From Tiliqua scincoides (Eukaryota; Chordata; Lepidosauria; Squamata; Scincidae), in NCBI RefSeq assembly GCF_035046505.1, contig NC_089822.1, positions 127,778,807 to 127,842,806 of the forward strand: DNA of 64,000 bases. The letters run 5' to 3'. The notes below the pieces were generated by a model. That model did not search any database, was not told the origin of the DNA, and saw nothing but the letters and a program-made list of their open reading frames with translations. The translations under genes and the position numbers were made by a program. Positions 42,401 to 53,700 of this stretch are shown one piece after another; position 1 is the stretch's first letter; each line of letters starts with the position of its first letter.

Positions 42401-45400
42401 ATTTGTATCCCGCCCTTCTCCCTGAAAGGGACCCATATACAGAGTAGTCTGTTAAAAGTACAGATCTGTAACATTTCCCCAAATGCAGTTACATACCATG
42501 ATAGCATCAAGTCTAATATATTAAAAATAAAATATTGAAATGAATGGTGACCCACCTGAAATTGACTTGCGACCCACCTAGTGGGTCCGGACCCACAGTT
42601 TGAGAAACACTGGGCTAATGGGTTCTGAGCTGTCTGACCGATCAGAAGAGGGATCCTGGGGTGATGGTGGACAGCTCTATGAAAGTGTGGACCCAATGTG
42701 CAGTGGTGGTGAAGAAGGCCAATTCTATGCTTGGGATCATTAGAAAAGATATTGAGAATAAAATGGCTAATATTATAATGCCATTATACAAATCGATGGT
42801 AAGGTTGCCACATCTCAAAAGGGATATAGTGGAATCGGAAAAGGTGCAAAAGAGAGTGACTTTTGCACAATCCTAACCAGGTCTATGCAGAAGTCCTATT
42901 TTGTTCAATGGGGCTTACTCTCAGGAAAGTGTGGTTAGGATTGCAGCCTCAATAGATACTGGGCTGGGGCAACTCCCTTATGAGGAAAGCCTGCAGCATT
43001 TGGGGCTCTTCCCTTGAGAAAAAGGCACCTGAGGGGAAACATGATTGAGACATACAAAATTATGCAGGGAGTGGGTAGAGGGATAGTCTTTTCATTCTCA
43101 CACAACACCAGAACTAGGGGACATCCTCTGAAATTGAGTGTCAGGAGAGTTAGAACAGACAAAAGAAATATTTCTTTACCCAGTGTGTAATCAGTCTGTG
43201 GAATTCCTTGCTGCAGGATGTGGTGATGGCATCTGGCCTAGATGCCTTGGGGATTACACACATTTGTGGATAAAAACTTCTTCACAGGTTATAAGCCATG
43301 ATGGGTATGTACAGTCTGAAATTAGCTGGTCACTCATAATGAGGGCTGGGTAGGAATTTTTTTCTGTCATCCAAATTGGCCATGGATAGCAGTTTTTTTC
43401 ACTTACCCCGGACTGGCAAGGGAGGGAAAGTATGTTCAATAGGTTTCATGCATTAAAAATTGGTCACTGTGGTGTCTTCTTTGGGTGATGTGAGGGTAAA
43501 CAGAATGCCAGATGTTCGGGAGTGGCAGCAAGATGCAGGTATTTTGTTGTCTTGTGTGCTCCCTGAGGCATCTGGAGAGCCACTGTGAGATACAGGAAGT
43601 TTGACTAGATGGCCCTGGGCCTGATCCAGCAGGGCTCTTCTTATGTTCTTATATCATGTGGACCACCAATAGTAGCATTTCCAGGTTACATGCATCCAAA
43701 AATCTGAGATTCCTGAAGCAGAGTCTGATGATGGGCATTGCCATACCAGCAGTATCTCAGAAGCATCTTAGAGCCCAATCCTGTCGCAAACGTACCATAA
43801 GGCGTTTGCGAGGCTCACTGCCGGGCTCTCGCCCATGCTAGCCCAGCGCCAGCAGCTTCTGCGGCTTGGCGGTCTCCCGGACCACCGAGCCTCTGTACGG
43901 TAGGTGGAGCGGGGGCAGGGAGGAGGCGTTCCGGGGAGGGGGGAGGCCAGCGGGGAGTGGAGAGAGGGCAGGGAGGTGGTGTGACAGGAAGGTGTGACGT
44001 GGGGAGGGGGCAGGCTGGAGGCGTGCCTGTTGGGAGGGAGGGAAGCGGGTCCATGGAGCTCTGCTCTGCAGGATCCAAGGCGCTCATGTAGGGCTCCGCA
44101 CCCTACATGAGTGCCTTTACCTTACGGTAAAGTGAGTAGCCCCATTGTGGGGCTGCTTACCTTACTCGGGGGAAGGGGCAAAAGTCCCCTTCTCCCAAGG
44201 TGCCTCTTGCAGCAGCCCGGGAGGCACAGGATCCGGCGGCAACCCTTCTTGGTGCCACGGAGCCTGGGCTCAGGATTGGGCTGCCCTTGACTGCATTCTG
44301 CACCAGATAAAATTTACAAAGCCATCTTCAAACACATCCCCATGTAGAGCATAGTTAGTAGTTCTAAGAAAAACAAGCACAGGAGAAAATGATTCTTCCT
44401 GATTTCAGAAAAAGCTGGTTTATAGAGTGCTAATTGGGGTGTGTGTCTGTGTGTGCGCATGAACGAAAGGAATTCACTTTTTCTTAAGAGTACCAAATGC
44501 ATGTTTAACTCACAATGCTTCTGCTACTTACCTTACAGAACACACCTTTTTCAAGTCTTAGACTTGGACACCATGAAGCTCTCAGGTATTCCATTATGTC
44601 GTCAAATACGGCGCCTGTCTAATAGCAGCAACCCTGCACTCAACCCTTACTTTCCTGTACACTGGAAGGTTTATAAGAAGATTTTAGGTGAGCCTGATGA
44701 GATAGATGAGTGGGAAGAATACTGTCAGGTAAGAGAGTTCAAAGCTATAAAGCTTTTGGATAAATCACACGATGTATTTTGGATACAGTCTTGGGGGGGG
44801 AGGAAATGGGATTTAGGCGCATTTAATTTTCTCTGGATTGCATTTGTTATACTGTATACCTGAGGTTCTCAAACTGGGGTGTCGCAATGTCACTTCCTGA
44901 GCGCCTCAGCCCTGGCCCCTTAAGGGGTGGGGGAAGGGGAGAGGCAACAACAGGATCCCCAGGATCATGTAGGTGAAGGGGAGCATTTTTACTTAGTGAG
45001 GGCTGCTTGCAGGAGTTGCGGGGAGCCCCACCCAGCCCTCCACAGGGCTCCCTGAATCTTAGAACACTGAAAAAGTGCGATTGCAAACCACTTCCAGTTT
45101 GCGATAGCTTATTTTCAATATTTTAAGAGTTTTGGAGCCCTGAGGAGGGTGGGGTGGGGCTCCCTTCAACTCCTATGGCTTGCAGCAGCCCTCAGTAAGT
45201 AAAAATGCCCCCCTTCGCCCCCCCCCGTTAGTGATACGATCCTGGGGGATCGGATTGCGTCGCTGCCCTCACCCTTTCTCCCGCAAAGACTTACCTCAGG
45301 AGTTTTACTCCCAAGAAGTTTGAGAACCCCTGCTGTATACTATGCAGCACTGTGTGTTGCATCGGCTGTAGCCAGTTAGTGTGCCTATGTTCAATAATGG

Positions 45401-47669
45401 AGGGTTGTACAGTTATGGAACAATGGCTGAACCTGAGTCCTGGATTGCACGGTTAATTGTGATGGCTTCTTTTCCCTTGAGGATGGTGGAAATTGTAGTT
45501 TATTACTTCTTGCACTTTTAGGTTAGCACTGAAGTGCAGAACCAGGACTGTGGGAAGCTCTCATGTAAGTCTTATACCTTTACAGAACAAAGAGCCTTCC
45601 CTTTGACACTTCAGCTACTTTCTGAGCCCCATCCATTTCATGGGTAAGCGCATGACAATCTGTGCACACAGTGACATGCATATTTCTGAATTTAGGTATC
45701 TTTCCCCCCCTCCCATCTTACCTGGTGTTGTCTTATCTCTTTATTGGACTAAGAAAACTCAGCCTCCTTCAAGATTCTTTTCCTTCCTGCTGCCAACTAC
45801 GCCACAATAAGTGGGTAGGACCCAAGCCTTATGCAGATGTTATCCATCATGTTTAGGCAAATAAGTGGAAGCCCTCAAGGACCATGCTGCACTAACCCCA
45901 TCTGTGTGGATGACATGTACTTCACCCATTGTCCACATATTCAGCATTTGTTTGCAGTAACACATTGTGCAAAGTGAGGTTGGAGAGCAGAGGTGATAGA
46001 ATCCTGAACTGTTTCACAAGTATCGGAAAGGTGTCAAATTTTAGAACGCTCCCTTATGTGTAAGGTGGTCTGTATAGTAATTAAGCGCATTGGATAAAAG
46101 GGTTATTTTGTTTCAGCAGATGCAATGCTGTGACCCCTCTTTAGTTCTTCTTCCCTGGGACACAGTGGTGCCTCAGTGGGTCACAATTTTGAATTTTAGA
46201 CATTAAGGTAATGTGAGAGTCAAATCAGATATGACATATGTATTTGCTTTTCAGTCTCCCTTTTTTTTTTTTTTTTTACACTCACACACACTCAGACACA
46301 GTGCAAGCTTTTGGATAAATCTGTCCCTTACATCTCTCTTACATCTCTCCCTCACATCTGTCATCTGACGAATCAGCCACACTGCAGTCAGTATTGTATT
46401 GAGTTCCCTGCTGACTTTCCAATCACAGCTCTCAGTTAAATAACTTTTAACTACAGAGACTACTGAAGTGCATATAGAGATGCTCAGGAATGCTACAGTT
46501 CAAACATACATGAGAATACAAACATGGGGCAAACATAACAGGATGGCTGTTCATTCAAGTGGGATCCCAACGTCATGGCCTGTGTGGTTTGGGCTCCGGA
46601 GTGAAAGATTACCTCCAGGTCTGATAAAGTCACAGACAGAAGTGATACGACCACTGTGTCCTAGTCCTTGGCATCCTTGGAAAATTGCGCCCATTTTTAA
46701 AATTGCAACCTGGACATTTATGTTCTATTGCATGCATATTTATTTAAAATATACTTTTTATTTTTGAAAGACAAAGGTAGGGTTAGGGCTGGAATAAGGG
46801 GTGTAGCATACATAACATTGGGTTTGTTTGGGACACAAATAACTAAGATGCAAAAGAAACCGGACACAAATGTCCAAGGACACATTTAACTGGACACAAT
46901 TGTCTAGAATGCAAATACTCTAGTAACAGTGACAGAGAGCAAGGAAATAAGAGTTTGGAAATGTTTGTGTCTCTGAAAGATGGAAGAACTTGTGTTGTTC
47001 TCTCCCCACAGCCTGTTGCTGACGAGCTTGCCGCTGCTTTGGAGAAGGGCAAGTGGAACCATGCTTTTTATGTGCATGATTGCCTCTACAATGTGGATTT
47101 CAAATGCTTGACCCAGTACTGCCTAAAGACAGGTGTCACCATCCCTATCAAATACCGACCATTCCTTTATACATATGATTCTCTTGCGCCCTATTTACGG
47201 TGAGTCTGAGTCTCCAATTCTGCTTGTGCTGCACTAGCCCCTCTGTCGCGGACAATACATGCATTTAATCCCACTTCCACCTTTCCAGCATTTGTCAGAA
47301 CCTCTGAGGTGAGTTTTTAATCCTTCAGTTTGTGCATTACAGAACTGTTTATTCTGCATGACAACTTTGGCATTCACTTAACAACACACAAGTTGAGACT
47401 TATTCCCGTGGGTTCCCTTCCAAGCACTCACCTGGATGGCAAAAAACACTATAGCAAATCAATTTAAAAAACAAAGTTTCTTTGCCCCAGTGATTTAAAA
47501 ACAGCCTTGCTGACCTTTGTGATGTAAGATAAGAGTCATTAAGAAGACAATCCATCAATCAGTCCTCCTCTAAGCACTTCACTCAGCCCCTCCCTTCACC
47601 AATGCAAAGTGATCATCTTTCTTTCACATGCTCAGGGGGGGATTGTCAGCCAGCTGCATGTGTGTGCTT

Positions 47670-47727
<58 letters not shown>

Positions 47728-50700
47728 AGGAGGCTATTGTTAAAGGACTGTTCAGTCTTTTAAAGTGATTTTAAAGGGATGCATTTTTCCCCTTCTCCAG
47801 GGATCAGCACATTCCTTCTCATTTGCAGGGGCCATTCCTGTTGAGTCAAATCCATGCATAAAAAAAGCCATGTATAAATAGGCTGGACCTGTATCTTGGT
47901 TACAGCTAGGAAAGCTTGAAAACTTCCATCACCCTCCCCATTTCTCTTTGAAACCCATTTCATAGTTTATCAGTGCAGAATTAGGGGATGTCCAGGTGAC
48001 AACTTCCTTATCTTCTCAGTTCTGGACTTACACACTCCACCAGAAGAATGAGAAAATAGTGCAGTGAGTAGTGCACAGTACTTTAAACACAGGCATTGTT
48101 TCAACAGTTGTTTGGGGGTGGGGCAGCACTGTGCAATGTTTACTATTTGGGCAGCCAGGCTATGTCAGCTGTGCAGCTCAACCACACTCATTGATCCTGC
48201 TGATGTGGACAGGCACGAAAGCAATGTGGGATTCAGTTACTGCCATGTGCTGTGGACTATGATTGTGTACTGGATAGATTATACAAAAATTAAGTAATAT
48301 GCAAATCTGTATGAAACACACTGTAGGATTTGATGGTGGTGGCAGTGATCCCTGTAGCATTTTTCAGCAGAATTGCCCCAATAAAACAGAGGGGTGGAGC
48401 AGGCAGCTTGGCTGAGGTCCTTAGATGCTAGAGGAATGGAGGACTGGGACAATGGCCTAGCTAGGGAATGATTAGGAAGGGGGTAAAGAACATAAAATAA
48501 TCATATAGCCTTTCTTTGTTTTCCCTGCCTCTCTTTCCATCCTGTCCTTCTGTTATTGTCTCTCTTCTGTCTTTTATTAGATTGTGAGCCCCCTAAGATA
48601 GGAAACTGTCTCCTAAACTGCCATACACACAGACTGCTACATCAATAATAAAGAAGAGGAAAAGGCAGCCAGCTAGGTGGGACTAGTAAAGCAGGCTTGG
48701 AACAGAGGAATGAGGACTGGAGGAGATTATCAGAAAGCATAGGATAGGAAAGGATAGATTATCAGAAACGAGCTGGGAGAGAGAATGGGTAGAGAGGAGA
48801 GTTGCACACAGACAAGACCAAGCACTCAGGAGTAAGGAAGGCTGAGCTTCAGATATCCTTCTCATTTATTTGTTTGCAGGATTGTAGTAAGCTTACAGCA
48901 CAATCCTATGCATTTTTATTCTGAATTCCTACTTTCTTCAGTGGGATTGACTAACAGGAATGGGTGCATAGGAGTGGAGCATACATATGTGTTAGTGGTG
49001 CTTTCCATTCTGTTTGGAGGCATTTCTTTTATTTTAACATCCATTACCCATAACCATGATGATGATGAACTGGAGCTCACCAGGCCTCATGGCCTGGCAC
49101 CAGGTGTATCTACCAAAAAGGCTGAGCTCTTCTTGTCTCCTTTCCTTCCCAGGTCAATTCCTCGACCCCGTCACACTGCAGTCATCCGTGGGGAACACCC
49201 TCTGGATTTGTACTGTGGGCCTTATCCAGCTGCGTGGGTCCCATCTCCACAAGGGGATGCTGCCTTTACAATGACAGAGGTGGCTGTGGCAGAGATGGCC
49301 TATTACGTGGTGAGCAAGCGCTTCTACGCCACATTCTCTGTACATGAGGTTTTAATACTGGCCATCTACCGTGTACGCAATGACCATCTCTGGCAAGCAT
49401 ATGTGAGGTGAGAAGTGTGGCATAGTATGTGTAGTTTGCTGTAGCACGTTGAAGGTGACAATTGCAGTGTCTCTGATTTTTTCAGTTCTCTTCAGTGTGA
49501 CTGTTCATCTAGTCTTGCCTGAAATCGCTTTCAAGGGCATGGAAATGCTACAGGCTGGTTGAACAGTCATTGCCTCTGCCAGGGAAATATGGGAACTGTA
49601 GTTCTGTGGGAAAGGAGCTATGGCTCTCAAACAGGATATTCAGTAAAAGGAATTGAGAGATATGATATAAACAACCCAGTCCAAACTGTCACTTGAGCCA
49701 GAGCAGACCTTCCTATGCTGACTTCAAGTGTTGCAAATTTGTCATAAGGCATGTTTGTGCTGACTCAAGAGCCAGCCAGGCCAGTGCAGAGGCCTGCACC
49801 AGCTTGGCTGGGCCGGATCATGACCCTGTGCTGGCCGGAGCAGATAAAATTATACCAGACAGTGCAGGTGATGAGAGAGGGTGTTGGGAGGGCGGTTTGG
49901 AGGTGGGGAGGGGCATTTTTGGACATGGAGAGGGTGGAACAGGGGGAAAATCAAATGGGGTGGATCAGGCCCAGGAGCAGAGTGGGATTGGCCGTGGCAG
50001 CCCACGCCGTATCCTAACGACCCTCTGGGCTGGCCCAGTGTTGCACTAGGCTTCTTGGATTTCAGAAGCTAAATAGCTGGCGCAAATTCAAGAAGCCCCA
50101 TAGGGACAGATGGAGTATTACAAAGGGTAAGGGGATATACCCTTAACACAGTGGTTCTCAAACTCTCTGGGAGAGTTTGAGAGCCACTAAGTTCTTGTGT
50201 GGGTGGGAGGGGGGAGGCAGCAGGGGTGGGGGAAGGCAGGATCGCGCCGCTCAGGGGGACTGCAGGGACTTGGGTACACATTCCCAAGCCCCTGCAGCCT
50301 CCTGGGGGTGCGGGGAGCCCGGCGCAACCTGTAGCTGGGCTCTCCGCAGCAGTGAAAGTAGATGTGGAGCGATTGCACCCCGCCTCTGCTAAAGCAGAAG
50401 TGGAGCGCGATCGCTCCGCATCTACTTTCACTGCTGCGGAGAGCCCTGCTGCAGATCGCGCCGGGCTCCCTGTACCCCCAGGAGGCTGCAGGGGCTTGGG
50501 TACGTGTACCCAAGAGCCCCCCTGAGTGGTGCAATCTGGGGGATCGTGCCACTGCCTCCTCCCTGCCTCCAGGCTGCCCCCACCTCTTAAGGGGGCAGGG
50601 GCCAGGGCCCGCAGGCTAGGGTGTCGTGACGCCCCAGTTTGAAAAGCCCTACCTTACCCTGTGGGGTATACAAAGGGTAAGGGGATATATTTCCCCTTAA

Positions 50701-53700
50701 CCTGATGTGACCTCCAGCCACCTCCTAACCTGTGCAGGATACAGTGCAGGCCAAACAGCCTGGCTGCACCAGCACAGGGTTAGGTTTGTGTTGTAACTGC
50801 TTTACTTACTATATAAGGCAGCCATTTTCAACCACTGTGCTGTGGTTGTGCCGCAAATGGTTGTGCCACACTCTGTTGTGCCGCAAATGGTCCCAAGGTG
50901 TGATGCGGAATTTTGAGAGAGGGTCCTTTATCAATAGGACCATTGGGGGATGTGAGCCCCCATTGACAGCACAGTGTGCCTTGCCAATTGTCAAAAAGCT
51001 GATGGTGTGCCTTGACCATTTTAGTGCCTTCCCAGTGTGCCGCAGGATGCAAAAGGTTGAAAATCACTGATATAAGGACTCAAAAACACGGCTGTAATAT
51101 TTCTGTGATCTGGACAGATTTAGAGTGCAATCCTGAGCTCGGTGCGCCAGCTGACCACCTGCACAGACTGTCAAACATGCCATAAGGCACATTTGCAGGC
51201 CCCAGCACCAGGTAAGCGCCGGTGGTAGCCCAGGGCTGACCAGCGCTGGGCTACTGCCGGACAGGTACCTGACCTCTGCCACTTGGCAGTCACACAGACC
51301 GCCAAGCAGCAGAGAGGTAAGTGGGGGCATGGGGGGAGGCGGGGAGGAGACATTCCGAGGAGGTGGGAGGGAGCGGGGAGGGACCAGTGGAGCAACACGC
51401 CACCAGATCCAAAGCCTCCGTGTTGGGCTCACCACAGGACACGGAGGCTTTTGATTTATTGCTGACCTTTCCGTTGGCGGTGAATCGAGTAGCCCCATTG
51501 TGGGGCTACTCTCATACATTCATACATACATAAATACATACATAAACCTTTATTGGCATTAAAAAAAACAATATAACAGCAATAGCCAGCACAGTAGCCA
51601 CATTACCAAGAGACCAAAAAACAAAACAAAACACAACAAGGGATTGGTAAAGGGAAGAAAACAAGAGGGGGATATAAGATCAGGGTGGGGGTTTTAACTT
51701 AGAAACTGCGGAAAGAAATTCTGCTACTGCAATGGTAACATCCGCCGAGTTATCACTCAAAAGGGCATGTAAGGGATCGACAAAAATACCAGAGAGAGAA
51801 AACAACAAAGGTTTCAGATGTTGATCATGGAGAGATTGGTGGGCCAGGCAACAAAATAATATGTGGATCACTGTATCCGGTTCAAGAGAACAAAAGGGAC
51901 ATAATATGCGGTCACGCGAAATATTAAGGAATCTGCTAAAGTGAACAGCTGATGGAAAGATATTAAATCTCGCAAGCATAAACGCTATCCTCTTGCTAGG
52001 GTTAGTTAACGTACTGAAAGGACGCCCAAGTGAAGGGAGAAGACCAAAAAACCAGGGAGAACAGGTGGGGTTGAGATTAGAAGAGAGTTGGTTAAATTCA
52101 GATTCCCAAAGTTTGGATTTGATAATTGAATGGGCCCTATGAAGATTAATGTCTGCAAGGAATTCAGGGGACAAGTCTAATGATAGAAGTTTAGAATCAA
52201 TAAGTTTAAACCATTTGGAAAGATAAGAGTCTTTTAATAGATCTTGTAAAAGGGACTCAGAATGTGAACAAGTGCAAGTGGAGCCAGAACTTGAAGGTAA
52301 GGGACCACAAGATGGTAGAGGGGAGGTGGAGCCCTAGTTCAAGCATGAGGGTAGATAGTCTAATTATATTGGGAACCCCCAGAATTCGTCTAAGGAAGGA
52401 GGCTGCCACTTGATCCAGATCTTGATTCGCAGCCTCTATCCAAGTAGGGGCACCATACAACTGTTGAGAGAGAATTTTGGTTTTGAATATATGAAGGGCA
52501 GCAGGGACATACCGATTGCCACTAGAATAATGGAAACGGGCAATCACATTTAAGTGGAGTGAAGATAAAGAAATAGCAGATTTTCTATGAGGAAGCCAAC
52601 TGTGACGAAAATGAAAAGTGATCCCCAAATATTTAAAGGTTTTGTTGAAAAGAAAGATTACCTATCTTCCAGGGGTGCGGGGCCCAGGATTTAGCGAAAA
52701 CTAAGATTTTAGTTTTCTCAGAGTTAATTATTAAATCGTTGGATAGACAGTAATCTTGGAAGGAGAACAATGAGTGGCGTAGGCCCAGTCTTGTGACAGA
52801 CAGAAGAACTGCATCATCTGCATAAAGAAGAATAGAAAGCGGGACACCATTGAGGAAGGGAGGGGAATTCTGACGGCTAGATAAATGCGGGGGTAAATCA
52901 GCCAGAAATAAATTGAAGAGGAGAGGAGCGAGTATACAACCTTGGCAAACTCCTTTATTGATGGGAATTTTATCAGAAGTGGTACCCAGGCCATCAAGAC
53001 GAACCCTATGAGAATTAGATGAGTGAAGGCGGCCAATTAGAAAAAGGAGACGGGGATCAATCCCACAGCTGACCAATTTATTCCACAACGTGGCCCTGTT
53101 AATAGAATCAAACGCTCCGCGGAGATCTATAAAGGCCGCAAAGAGTTTGGCACCATGAAGGACCACCATGGGGCTACTCTCTTTATTTGGTGGAAGGGAA
53201 GTCCCCTTCTCATGAGTAGCCAGCGACAACTGCCCAAAGTGCTCAGGATGTGGTGTAAGCCACTTTTTGTGCCACTGCAGCCCTGCGCCCCGGGCAGCTC
53301 AGGATTGGGCTAGTCATGTTCACACACCTTCGGTTTTGGAGCAGAAATGGCAGTTGCAGTTCTCAAACACTGTGTTTAGTATCTGTCCCACAGAAGAATT
53401 TCAAGACACTTTGAAAATCATATTATTTTGTATTAATAACCCATTTATTTTAGCTTTGTGTTTTTTCCCAGTGATAGTTATTGGTGTTTCCTTTGACTTT
53501 TTAAAAAGATTGTGAGCCCTTTTCAGAAGGGGAACCACTTTCCTTTTCCATTTCTCAGTTGTGTAAACCATTTCGTGAACCTTTTCTTTTAAAGTGGTGT
53601 ATAAATAAGTTCAGAACATTGGTGTGGGAATGCAGTCCCTGCCTGGACCCTGCCAAGCAGTAAACTGGGCGTAGCCAATTCCCTTTACGTGCAATCACAA

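Larger units (their letters stand above)
42087..43648 (+). mobile_element. CR1 LINE on the plus strand, interrupted twice
   Basis: Starts 'ctggaagagtgggcagcaaa' (LEEWAAK) and ends 'gatccagcagggctcttctt' and atgttctta. It is split by a hAT MITE (42196-42612) and a palindromic MITE (about 42864-42949). It abuts the minus-strand CR1 to its left. Confidence 0.82.

Noticed and set aside
50069-50552. Overlapping frames of about 110-120 codons on both strands
   Set aside because: They arise from the GC-rich palindrome of a hAT-type element; low-complexity Pro/Ser/Arg text with no family match.
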